Assembly: GCA_028818755.1 (NCBI GenBank)
Contig: JAPPNF010000183.1
Location: 1 to 64,000 of the forward strand
DNA length: 64,000 bases
From: Deltaproteobacteria bacterium
GTDB lineage: Bacteria > Desulfobacterota > Binatia > UBA9968 > JAJDTQ01
Direction of reading: 5' to 3'
The notes beneath the pieces are model-generated. The model saw only the letters and a program-made list of their open reading frames with translations. It searched no databases and was not told the DNA's origin. The position numbers and the translations under genes are program-made. Of the stretch, positions 24,721 to 35,132 are shown piece by piece (position 1 is the stretch's first letter; every line of letters starts with the position of its first letter).

Positions 24721-25953
24721 ATGATCATCCGCTGTCCCAGTTGTTCCACGACCTACAGGGTGAACGGCAGCGTCTTCGATGCGCCTCAACCCACCTTCCG
24801 CTGCTCCCGCTGCAAGCACATCTTTGCCGTGCAGGTCCGCTTGCAATTGCGCGACGAGGAACCGCCGGTTCCCGACGCGGAAACCGCCCCGCCGACCGAG
24901 GCGGAGGCCGCCGACTACGATCCCGACACCGCGGTCGACTTCGATGCCGGGGAGACTTACCCACAAAGCCGCGCCGAGACAGACGACCATGACGCCGGCG
25001 CCGCCGAAACGGACCATGAACCGTATCCTGGAAGCGAACAGGGTGCTCTGGACCTGACGGAGCCGGCGCCTACCGACGACGACGCGCCGCCCGCCATGAA
25101 TCCCGACGACGACACGGAGACGCCCGACGACGAATTCGAGGAGGTGCTGCTTTCCGAACCGGACTTCGAGCTGCCGGAACTGAACGAGCCGGAACCGCTG
25201 GAACCAACGGCAATCGTCGTCGACGACCCTCCCGTCCGCGGAACGCGGCAACCGGACTTCGAGATCGACGATGATTTCCTGATCCCGCCCCGGCGGGCGT
25301 CGACTCCGCCGCCACCGCCGCGGTTCGGCACAAGGGGATCCATCGTGCCGCTGGTGAGTCTCGTGGCCCTGTCGCTGTTCGCCTTCGTGCTGGTTGCGCT
25401 GATCTACCAGATCAACCCGCAGCCGCTGGATTCCCTCCTGCGACGAATCCCGTGGTACGGCAGCGCCGTGTTCGAGGACCGGCACGTCAAGGGGACCCTC
25501 TCCTTCGAATCGCTCACCTCGGGCGTGCAACCGGTGCTGAATCAGACGGAGGTCTTCATCGTCTCGGGCAAACTGGTCAACCGCAATGACCGGAGCGTCC
25601 ACAAGATCCAGATCGAGGCTCTGCTCTTCGATGCGGAAGGCAAACAGGTGGGCCGGCAGGTCACGTTCGTGGGGAACGCGATTTCGGCCAAGATCATCGA
25701 GGATATGACGTTTCGGGAGATCTCGATGCTGCAGAGCCTGAAGCCCCAGAGCGCCTATCGAATTCCCGCCAACGCATCAGCGGACTTTACCGTCGTCTTT
25801 GCCAAGCCGAAAGCGGCGGTGGAGTCCTTCAGCTGCCGGGTTCTTTCGGCGGAAACCTTCGGCGAAGACGGCCGCGTAGCCCTTCAATCCTTCTTGGAAC
25901 CCTCGCCTTCGCCCTTTTCCGAGGCGGTCACGTCGATCTCGTCGGGCTCGTGA
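24721..25953 (+). CDS. MJ0042-type zinc-ribbon, DUF3426 membrane protein
   Basis: 410 aa from the ATG at 24721. The N-terminal zinc ribbon has C5, C8, C28 and C31 ([13 protein letters not shown] ... FRCSRCKH). A long acidic, Pro-rich low-complexity linker (about 45-200) follows, then one transmembrane helix (about 208-232), then an extracytoplasmic beta-rich DUF3426 domain. The family is a membrane sensor-like protein of unknown role common in proteobacteria. Its last 70 bp overlap the 3' end of tatA on the opposite strand, so both C-termini share DNA. It probably belongs to the end of the sulfur operon by position, but a functional link is not evident. Confidence 0.8.
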   Translation: MIIRCPSCSTTYRVNGSVFDAPQPTFRCSRCKHIFAVQVRLQLRDEEPPVPDAETAPPTEAEAADYDPDTAVDFDAGETYPQSRAETDDHDAGAAETDHEPYPGSEQGALDLTEPAPTDDDAPPAMNPDDDTETPDDEFEEVLLSEPDFELPELNEPEPLEPTAIVVDDPPVRGTRQPDFEIDDDFLIPPRRASTPPPPPRFGTRGSIVPLVSLVALSLFAFVLVALIYQINPQPLDSLLRRIPWYGSAVFEDRHVKGTLSFESLTSGVQPVLNQTEVFIVSGKLVNRNDRSVHKIQIEALLFDAEGKQVGRQVTFVGNAISAKIIEDMTFREISMLQSLKPQSAYRIPANASADFTVVFAKPKAAVESFSCRVLSAETFGEDGRVALQSFLEPSPSPFSEAVTSISSGS

Positions 25954-26078
25954 AGGGACTTGCGAAAGCCCTTGATCCCCTTGCCGAGCCCTTGGCCGAT
26001 CTCCGGAAGCCTCCGGCTGAAGAGGACGAGGATGATCACCAGGATGATCAGGAGTTCCCAGATGCCGAAGCCGAACAT
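25884..26078 (-). CDS. tatA: Twin-arginine translocase subunit TatA/TatE
   Basis: 64 aa. N-terminal membrane helix (about 5-20) followed by the hinge and amphipathic helix [21 protein letters not shown], the TatA hallmark, and a charged tail. It forms the translocation pore for folded Tat substrates such as the M19 dipeptidase at 11222. No tatB or tatC is adjacent. The 3' end overlaps the DUF3426 gene by 70 bp in convergent orientation, which is unusual for such a conserved gene. Confidence 0.92.
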   Translation of the reverse strand: MFGFGIWELLIILVIILVLFSRRLPEIGQGLGKGIKGFRKSLHEPDEIDVTASEKGEGEGSKKD

Positions 26079-26121
26079 GTCACCACTCTAGCCGAAAAGA
26101 CGCGACATTGACAGCGTCGAA

Positions 26122-26210
26122 ACCCTCACCCCAACCCTCTCCCAAAGGGAGAGGGGGCAGATTGGCCCTCTCCCTCTGGGAGAGGGTGGCCGAAGGCCGG
26201 GTGAGGGCCT
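26122..26210. repeat. CCCTCACCC/GGGTGAGGG palindromic repeat, copy A
   Basis: A nested palindrome: outer arms CCCTCACCC and GGGTGAGGG, inner arms from CTCTCCC and GGGAGAGGG, with GGCCGAAGGCC near the right end. It abuts the gcvP stop at 26212 and separates gcvP from tatA. An almost identical copy is at 29533-29622. Confidence 0.85.
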
Positions 26211-26211
26211 G

Positions 26212-29076
<2,865 letters not shown>

Positions 29077-29095
29077 GGCCTGGTCCTCAAGCCTT

Positions 29096-29497
29096 TCAGT
29101 CGTCGTCGTCCTGCTGGCCCTCGCAGTATTCCTCGTACTCCTCCGCGTTCATGAGATCGTCCAGCTCGTCGACATCCGACAGGCTCACCTTGATGATCCA
29201 CCCCTCTCCATAAGGGTCTTCGTTGATCAGCTCCGGCGTCTCCGGCAGCGCGTCGTTGACCTCGACCACGGTACCGCTCACCGGCGCGTACAGATCCGAT
29301 ACCGCCTTCACCGACTCCACCGCGCCAAAGGGATCGTCCTTGCTGATCTTCTCCCCCAGCTCCGGCGCCTCGACGTACACCACGTCCCCCAGCTCGTTCT
29401 GAGCGAAGTCCGATATTCCGATCACGCCGGTGTCGTCGCCCTCCACCATCACCCACTCATGCTCCCGCGAATACCGTAGACCCTTGGGGTACTCCAT
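29096..29497 (-). CDS. gcvH: Glycine cleavage system H protein
   Basis: 133 aa, a normal length. The lipoylation site is K64 in [13 protein letters not shown], and the HEWVMVEG and [13 protein letters not shown] segments are typical. The C-terminus ends with an acidic tail, DDDD. It carries the aminomethyl group between GcvP and GcvT as a lipoyl swinging arm. It lies between gcvT and gcvP but is separated from gcvT by a palindromic repeat (29533-29622). Confidence 0.96.
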   Translation of the reverse strand: MEYPKGLRYSREHEWVMVEGDDTGVIGISDFAQNELGDVVYVEAPELGEKISKDDPFGAVESVKAVSDLYAPVSGTVVEVNDALPETPELINEDPYGEGWIIKVSLSDVDELDDLMNAEEYEEYCEGQQDDDD

Positions 29498-29532
29498 CTG
29501 TTCCTCCTTGACCGCTCTGCCGGCCTCCTGGC

Positions 29533-29622
29533 GCCCTCACCCCCACCCTCTCCCAGAGGGAGAGGGGGCAAGATTCGCCCTCTCCCTCTGGGAGAGGGTG
29601 GCCGAAGGCCGGGTGAGGGCCT
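29533..29622. repeat. CCCTCACCC/GGGTGAGGG palindromic repeat, copy B
   Basis: Nearly the same sequence as 26122-26210, including CTCTCCCTCTGGGAGAGGG and GGCCGAAGGCCGGGTGAGGGCCT. It lies between gcvT and gcvH and its right edge overlaps the gcvT stop codon (29621-29623), so the repeat provides part of that stop. In the transcript it forms a long hairpin inside the operon, which could set the relative expression of gcvT and gcvHP. Confidence 0.88.
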
Positions 29623-30706
29623 AGCCGAACGGCACGCGAACGATGCGGCCGCGGACCCGCCGGCGGCGAATCTCCACCTGTACCTCGGTGCCCCGGGCCG
29701 CGGCATCGGCCGAAACATAGCCCAGGGCGATGGCCTTGCCCAGGGTCGGAGACCGCGTTCCGCTGGTGACCCGTCCAACCTCGCGGTCGCCGTGAAATAT
29801 CGGATAGCCCTCCCGGGCTATGCCCGCCTCCTCCATCTCCAGCCCCACGAGGCGCCGCCGCAACGGTTCCTTGCGCGCCAGCACCTCGGAACCGATGAAC
29901 AGGCCCTTGTCGAGCTTGGTGACCCAGCCGAGCCGCGCTTCCATCGGCGTGGTGTCCTCGTCGAGCTCGTGCCCGTAGAGGGAGAAACCCTTCTCGAGAC
30001 GGAGCGTGTCCCTGGCCCCCAGCCCGGCCGGCTCCACCTCGCCCGTGCCCATCAAGGCGTCCCACAGGCGGGCGCCGTCGTCCGCGGCGCAATAGAGCTC
30101 GAAGCCGTCCTCTCCCGTGTATCCGGTGCGCGAAACGATGCAGTCGACTCCGCCCACCGCGCCGGTCAGGAAGTTGAACGCCTTGACGGTGGAAAGCTCC
30201 AGAACGGTCAACGGCTGCAAGATGGTCTCCGCCGCCGGGCCCTGAAGGGCCAGCAGCGCATAGTCGTCGCTCAGGTCCCGGATTGCGACGTCGTCGCCCG
30301 CATGGCCCGCCAGCCACGCGAAGTCCACCGCCCTCCTGGACGCGTTGACGCAGAGCAGATACCGGTCCGCCTCCAGCCTGAAAATGACCAGGTCGTCGAT
30401 GACCCCGGCGCGCTCGTTCAGCAACAGCGTGTACTGGGCCTGCGACGGTCCCAGCCGCTCGACGTCGTTGGTGGTGACGCGCTGACAGAACTCCGAGGCG
30501 CCCGGACCGCTCACCTCGATCTCGCCCATGTGGCTCACGTCGAAGAGGCCCGCCCTCGAGCGAACCGCCTCGTGCTCGACCTGAATGCCCCGATATTGCA
30601 CCGGCATCTCCCAGCCCGCGAACTCCACCATGCGGGCGCCAAGGGCCTTGTGCCGAGCGTGAAGAGGAGTCTTCCGGGGCTCCGGGCTCTTCGCGTCTTC
30701 CACCAT
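29621..30706 (-). CDS. gcvT: Glycine cleavage system T protein (aminomethyltransferase)
   Basis: 361 aa, the normal bacterial length. Family marks: TPLHARHKALGARMVEFAGWEMP near the start (read in two pieces), SRAGLFDVSHMGEI, TNDVERL, SRTGYTGEDGFE, and LRLEKGFSLYGHELDEDTTP. It transfers the methylene unit to tetrahydrofolate, releasing ammonia. The folD gene 58 bp upstream on the same strand then oxidises methylene-THF, so the run makes one-carbon units from glycine. The stop codon falls at the edge of a palindromic repeat. Confidence 0.96.
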   Translation of the reverse strand: MVEDAKSPEPRKTPLHARHKALGARMVEFAGWEMPVQYRGIQVEHEAVRSRAGLFDVSHMGEIEVSGPGASEFCQRVTTNDVERLGPSQAQYTLLLNERAGVIDDLVIFRLEADRYLLCVNASRRAVDFAWLAGHAGDDVAIRDLSDDYALLALQGPAAETILQPLTVLELSTVKAFNFLTGAVGGVDCIVSRTGYTGEDGFELYCAADDGARLWDALMGTGEVEPAGLGARDTLRLEKGFSLYGHELDEDTTPMEARLGWVTKLDKGLFIGSEVLARKEPLRRRLVGLEMEEAGIAREGYPIFHGDREVGRVTSGTRSPTLGKAIALGYVSADAAARGTEVQVEIRRRRVRGRIVRVPFG

Positions 30707-30743
30707 CGTTACGACCTGCCCAGCCTTTCAGGCGCACGGGCAC

Positions 30744-30767
30744 GGGCGGATTTGAAACCCGCCCCTA
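30744..30767. repeat. GGGCGG-TTT-CCGCCC-type palindromic repeat
   Basis: GGGCGGATTTGAAACCCGCCCCTAC is a near-palindrome related to 47987-48014. Its CTAC end supplies the TAG stop of folD (30765-30767 on the minus strand). Confidence 0.7.
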
Positions 30768-31610
30768 CTCCAACGATCGTTGTGCGGACAACAGCGTGTT
30801 GGACAGCAGCATGCAAATGGTCATCGGTCCGACGCCCCCCGGCACCGGGGAGATCCACGAGGCGCGCTCGCTGGCCGCGTCGAATTCCACGTCGCCGGCG
30901 AGCTTTCCGGTGGGCAGACGGTTGATCCCCACGTCGATCACCACGGCGCCGGGCTTGATCCACTCCCCGCGAACGGCGCCGGCCTTGCCCACCGCCGCCA
31001 CCACCACGTCCGCCCGGCCCACCTCGCCGCCGAGGTCCGCGGTCCGCGAGTGGCAGAGGGTCACGGTGGCGTGCCGCGCCAGGAGCATGAGCGCCACGGG
31101 CTTGCCGACGATGTTGCTGCGGCCCACCACCACGGCGTTCTTGCCCTTGAGATCGCAGCCTATGGAATCCAGCATCCGCATGATCCCCAAGGGCGTGCAG
31201 GGCTGGAAGCCGGCGCCTCCGGAAAGCAGCAGGCCCTGGTTGACCGGATGGAAGCCGTCTACGTCCTTCCGTGGAGACACGGCCTCCAGGATCCGGTCCG
31301 AGCGGATCTGGTCCGGCAGCGGCAACTGGACCAGGATACCGTGAATGGAGGCGTCGTCGTTGAGACGGCCGATGAGTCCCAGGAGCTCCGACTCGGACAC
31401 CGACGCCGGGAGAAGATGCTCCACGGACCGGATCCCCACCTCGGCGCACGCCTTCTCCTTGTTCCGCACGTAGATGCGCGACGCCGGGTCGTCGCCCACG
31501 AGCACGACGCCGAGCCCGGGAACGACGCCATGATCGTTCCGGAGCCGTTCGGTTTCTATCCGCACCTCCTCGCGTACCTGCTTCGCTACGGCCTTGCCGT
31601 CGATAATCAT
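30765..31610 (-). CDS. folD: Bifunctional methylene-THF dehydrogenase / methenyl-THF cyclohydrolase
   Basis: 281 aa from the ATG at 31610; an upstream in-frame ATG would add 11 residues. The active site shows Y47 and K51 ([10 protein letters not shown]), VQLPLPDQI, the DVDGFHPVN loop, [10 protein letters not shown], and the NADP loop [12 protein letters not shown]. The last helix has [14 protein letters not shown]. It interconverts methylene- and formyl-THF in the cytoplasm. It is the first gene of the folD-gcvTHP run and is divergent from ald across 200 bp that should contain both promoters. Confidence 0.95.
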   Translation of the reverse strand: MIIDGKAVAKQVREEVRIETERLRNDHGVVPGLGVVLVGDDPASRIYVRNKEKACAEVGIRSVEHLLPASVSESELLGLIGRLNDDASIHGILVQLPLPDQIRSDRILEAVSPRKDVDGFHPVNQGLLLSGGAGFQPCTPLGIMRMLDSIGCDLKGKNAVVVGRSNIVGKPVALMLLARHATVTLCHSRTADLGGEVGRADVVVAAVGKAGAVRGEWIKPGAVVIDVGINRLPTGKLAGDVEFDAASERASWISPVPGGVGPMTICMLLSNTLLSAQRSLE

Positions 31611-31810
31611 CGTCCTGACGCCTTGAACATGCCTTGAAGTCACCGGCCTCGGCCGGGCTCACGTGTCAAATTCCGGTTAACACGCCGGGAGAAGGAGGTC
31701 AACGAAATATCACAGTATCTTAGTTCCAAACTGAGAGACTACCAAATATCCGCGGGTCGTTTGCCAGCGCCGTCTTGACACCCCACAGGTGCTCACGTAC
31801 CAATAAATCA

Positions 31811-32929
31811 ATGGTCGTGGGCGTGCCGAAAGAGCTGAAAACCGAGGAAAACCGGGTAGCGTTGACGCCCGCGGGAGCGGCCGCCTTCATCGCCCACGGT
31901 CACCAGGTGCTGGTGGAACGCAACGCCGGCCGGGGCAGCCATATCGCCAACCGCGCCTACACCGCCACCGGCGCGACCGTGCTCGACCGCGCGCGGGATG
32001 TATGGGGGCGGGCCGACCTCGTCATGAAGGTCAAGGAACCGGTGGCCGGCGAGTTCGTCCACCTGCGACCCGGCCTGACCGTATTCACCTATCTCCACCT
32101 GGCCGCGCAACCCGAGCTCGCCGATACCTTGTGCGACAAGGGCGCCACCGCCATCGGCTACGAGACCATCGAGCTGGACGACGGCTCCCTGCCCTTGCTG
32201 ACCCCCATGAGCGAGATCGCCGGGCGCCTTTCGCTGCAGGTGGGCGCATGGTGCCTGCAGGCGGAGAACGGCGGCAGGGGCGTGCTCCTGGGCGGCGCCT
32301 CGGGGGTCCGCCCGGGGAAGGTGGTGGTGCTGGGAGCCGGCACGGTGGGCGCTTCCGCCTGCCAGGTGGCCGCAGGCATGGGCGCCGACGTGAGCGTGCT
32401 GGACGTCAACCCGGCGCGGCTGCGCTACATCCACGACATCCTCGGCGGCCGTCTCACCACCCTCATGTCCAACCGGGCCAACCTGGAGGAAGAGATCGTC
32501 GACGCCGACCTGCTGATCGGCTCGGTGCTGATTACCGGCGACAGGACCCCGATGCTGCTGCCGCGGGACCGGATCCGGCAGATGAAGCGCGGCGCGGCGA
32601 TCGTCGACGTGTCCATCGATCAGGGCGGGTTCGCCGAGACCTCCCGCCCCACCACGCACCACGAACCCGTCTACGTGGAAGAGCGGGTGGTGCACTACTG
32701 CGTCACCAACATGCCTGCGCTGGTGCCGCATACCTCGACCTACGCCCTGACCAACGCCACGCTGTCCTACGGCCTGGCGCTGGCCGACAAGGGTCTGCGA
32801 CGGGCGATGCAGGAGAGCCGGCCGCTCGCCCGGGGCCTCAACGTCCACGCCGGCAAGGTCACCCATGCCGGCGTCGCCAGCGCCCTGAAGTTGCCCCTGA
32901 GCCCGGTGGACGAGGTGCTTTGCGCATGA
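31811..32929 (+). CDS. ald: Alanine dehydrogenase
   Basis: 372 aa from the ATG at 31811, the standard Ald length. Family elements: VVGVPKELKTEENRVALTP (in two pieces), VKVKEP-like LVMKVKEPVAGEF, TYLHLAAQPEL with the catalytic His, and the NAD fold VVVLGAGTVGASACQVA. The tail has HYCVTNMPALVPHTST. It oxidatively deaminates alanine to pyruvate. The region upstream is AT-richer and has TTGACA at 31775-31780, but no convincing -10 box at a sensible distance. It overlaps the DHH gene by ATGA. Confidence 0.93.
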   Translation: MVVGVPKELKTEENRVALTPAGAAAFIAHGHQVLVERNAGRGSHIANRAYTATGATVLDRARDVWGRADLVMKVKEPVAGEFVHLRPGLTVFTYLHLAAQPELADTLCDKGATAIGYETIELDDGSLPLLTPMSEIAGRLSLQVGAWCLQAENGGRGVLLGGASGVRPGKVVVLGAGTVGASACQVAAGMGADVSVLDVNPARLRYIHDILGGRLTTLMSNRANLEEEIVDADLLIGSVLITGDRTPMLLPRDRIRQMKRGAAIVDVSIDQGGFAETSRPTTHHEPVYVEERVVHYCVTNMPALVPHTSTYALTNATLSYGLALADKGLRRAMQESRPLARGLNVHAGKVTHAGVASALKLPLSPVDEVLCA

Positions 32930-33864
32930 GGCTGGTAACCCGACCGGACTTCGACGGCATCGTCTGCGGCGCCCTCATCACCGCCCTCGAGGACATCGAC
33001 TCGTACCTCTTCGTGGAGCCCAAGTTCATGCAGGACGGCGCGGTCGACATACGCGCCGGAGACATCATCGCCAACCTCCCCTACCATCCCGCCTGCGCCC
33101 TGTGGTTCGATCATCACTTCACCAACGGCGCGGCCGGCTTCGACCGCCCCGTGGTCGCCGGGCGGGGCGCCTTCCGAATGGCGCCGAGCGCGGCCCGCGT
33201 GGTGTACGAATACTACTCCGAGGTTCCCAGCGGGTCGCCGCGCTACGAGTCCGCCCTGGACATGATGCGGACCGACCGCGTGACCGCGCTCTTGCGGGAT
33301 ACGGACAAGATCGACGGCGGCACCCTGACCCGCGAGGACGTCCTCCATCCGGACGGCTACGTGCTGATCTCCATGACCATCTACGGCAAGGAGAGCGCCG
33401 AGGAACCCTACTGGCGCCGCCTCATCGACCTCATTCGCGACCGCGCCCTGCCCGAGGTCCTGGACGACCCGGAGGTGCGGGCGCGATGCAAGCACATCCT
33501 CGGGCTGCAGGAGAAGCTGCGCCGGCAACTGCTGGAGCGCGCCGAGCTCCGGGGAAACGTCATCTACCTCGATCTGCGGGAGACCGAGGACCTGACCGAC
33601 GCCAACCGGTTCCTGCTCTATACGCTGTTCCCCGAGGGGAACATCTCGATGAAGATCTCCCGGGACCCGCAGCGCGCGCACACCACCGCCATTTCGGTGG
33701 GGTACAACATCTTCAACACCACCTCCACGGTCAACGTCGGCGAGCTGCTGAGCCGCCACGGCGGCGGCGGCCACCGGGTGGTGGGGTCATGCAGGGTCCC
33801 GGACGGCGAGGCGGGACGGGCCGTCGACGAGATCCTGCTGCACATCACCGAGCCCGCGGCCTGA
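32926..33864 (+). CDS. DHH-family phosphoesterase
   Basis: 312 aa; start overlaps the ald stop as ATGA. The first motif is RPDFDGIVCGAL (6-17), a variant of the usual HxDxDG in which the first His is Pro. The DHH motif is FDHHF (61-65), and the DHHA1-type Gly-rich motif GGGGHR is near the C-terminus. The family includes oligoribonucleases, c-di-NMP phosphodiesterases and exopolyphosphatases. The loss of the first His may change metal binding. Coupled to ald and followed by a cupin, it has no obvious pathway partner. Confidence 0.82.
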   Translation: MRLVTRPDFDGIVCGALITALEDIDSYLFVEPKFMQDGAVDIRAGDIIANLPYHPACALWFDHHFTNGAAGFDRPVVAGRGAFRMAPSAARVVYEYYSEVPSGSPRYESALDMMRTDRVTALLRDTDKIDGGTLTREDVLHPDGYVLISMTIYGKESAEEPYWRRLIDLIRDRALPEVLDDPEVRARCKHILGLQEKLRRQLLERAELRGNVIYLDLRETEDLTDANRFLLYTLFPEGNISMKISRDPQRAHTTAISVGYNIFNTTSTVNVGELLSRHGGGGHRVVGSCRVPDGEAGRAVDEILLHITEPAA

Positions 33865-33882
33865 GCGCGGGCGGAGGTTCCC

Positions 33883-34239
33883 GTGTCCAACGGTACGCTA
33901 TCCGGTCCGAAGATCGTAAGCGTCGACGAAGCGCTCGCCGAGCTGGCCGAGATCAACTCCGAAATCCGTCACAAGGAATGCCTCGAGGGCGACGGTTTCA
34001 ACGTCGGCCTGGTTTCCTTCAGCGCCACCACCACGACCGACCCGAGGCAGATCGTCCATGACGACAAAGACGTGGTCTGCCACGTCCTGCGGGGGCGGGG
34101 ACGGCTGCGCGCCGCCGGAGACATCACCAGCCTCCGCCCGGGCATGCTCTGTCACATACCCAGGGGCGTCCCCCACGACTTCGCGGCCGAGGAGGGGGAG
34201 CTGGTCCTGTGCTATTCGCTCATCACCACAAAACGGTAA
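33883..34239 (+). CDS. Small cupin-domain protein
   Basis: 118 aa starting at GTG with GCGGAGG upstream. A single cupin barrel is suggested by VCHVLRGRGRLRAAGDI and MLCHIPRGVPHDF, the two cupin motifs, although the first motif lacks most of the His/Glu metal ligands. It lies 18 bp after the DHH gene and its 3' end overlaps the next gene by 31 bp. It may be a small-molecule-binding or isomerase cupin; the function is unknown. Confidence 0.75.
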   Translation: MSNGTLSGPKIVSVDEALAELAEINSEIRHKECLEGDGFNVGLVSFSATTTTDPRQIVHDDKDVVCHVLRGRGRLRAAGDITSLRPGMLCHIPRGVPHDFAAEEGELVLCYSLITTKR

Positions 34240-35132
34240 CCGCACTGTGGCTGTGGGCGCTGGTGCTCATCGGCGCCACCGGGTGCACCCGCACCGAGGC
34301 CCCCGACCCGCGCTACGTGCAACCGGCCAACCTGCTGGAGATCATCAACGAGTTCCGGCGGCTCTCGCGCGAGGACGTCTACCGGTTCGACATTCCCAAG
34401 GACGTCACCGGGACCAACATCCTCAAGGCCACGCTGCTGCGCCTGGATGACTATCAACGCAAGCACGGGAACGGCTACAACGACATCGTGGAGTTCACCC
34501 GGGCCACCGCCTACGAGCGCCTCCGGAACTATGAACGGGCCATCCGCCATTACCGTAACGTCGCCCGGGGCGGCGGCGAGCTGGCCGGCCCAGCCACACG
34601 CCAGTTCGAGGCATTGCGGACCTTTCAACGAATCTCCCGCACAGCTCTTCCCAAAGAGGACCCGTTCGAGTACATCAAGGTCCTGGACGACGTGGTCCTG
34701 GCCTGGAACGCGTTGATCCGGGAACACGAGGGAACTCCGCTGGAGTATCTGGCGCGGGTGGAAGCCGAACGCATCGACCGCGCCAAGGTGGCGTTCGTGG
34801 AACTCAACCGCCATCGACTGAATCAGGGGAACGAGCTGGTCGTGCTCGGCTACAGCCAGCTCCTGTCCCGCCACGTGCGGAGTAAGAACTACCACCGGCA
34901 CCTGCTGGACTTCGGCGACTACTACGTGGGTCTGGCTAGGGAGTATTCCCTTCGGAACGATCCGCAGGGCCTCGATTTCGATATCGAGACCTTCGAAGGG
35001 TTTGCCCGGTCCGCCATGAAGCTGTATGCGGAGGTGGCGCAGCAGGACGGCGCACTGGAGAAGCTCGAGGCCGGCGCCAAGCTCGAAGGACTCAAGGGGC
35101 TCATGGAACGAACGAGGAGACTCAACCGATGA
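34209..35132 (+). CDS. Probable lipoprotein of unknown function, paired with the next gene
   Basis: 307 aa starting at GTG 34209 (GAGGAGGGGG upstream), inside the end of the cupin gene. A hydrophobic signal (ALWLWALVLIGATGC) ends at Cys26, a probable lipid-attachment site. The rest is predicted all-helical with alternating charged repeats (for example TRATAYERLRNYERAIRHY), like tetratricopeptide solenoids. No enzyme motif is visible. The stop overlaps the start of the next gene as ATGA, so the two proteins are likely partners at the cell envelope. I do not recognise the family. Confidence 0.7.
   Translation: MLFAHHHKTVTALWLWALVLIGATGCTRTEAPDPRYVQPANLLEIINEFRRLSREDVYRFDIPKDVTGTNILKATLLRLDDYQRKHGNGYNDIVEFTRATAYERLRNYERAIRHYRNVARGGGELAGPATRQFEALRTFQRISRTALPKEDPFEYIKVLDDVVLAWNALIREHEGTPLEYLARVEAERIDRAKVAFVELNRHRLNQGNELVVLGYSQLLSRHVRSKNYHRHLLDFGDYYVGLAREYSLRNDPQGLDFDIETFEGFARSAMKLYAEVAQQDGALEKLEAGAKLEGLKGLMERTRRLNR

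Noticed and set aside
31775-31803. TTGACA plus TACCAA as a promoter of ald
   Set aside because: The -10 box matches poorly and would leave almost no leader before the ATG.
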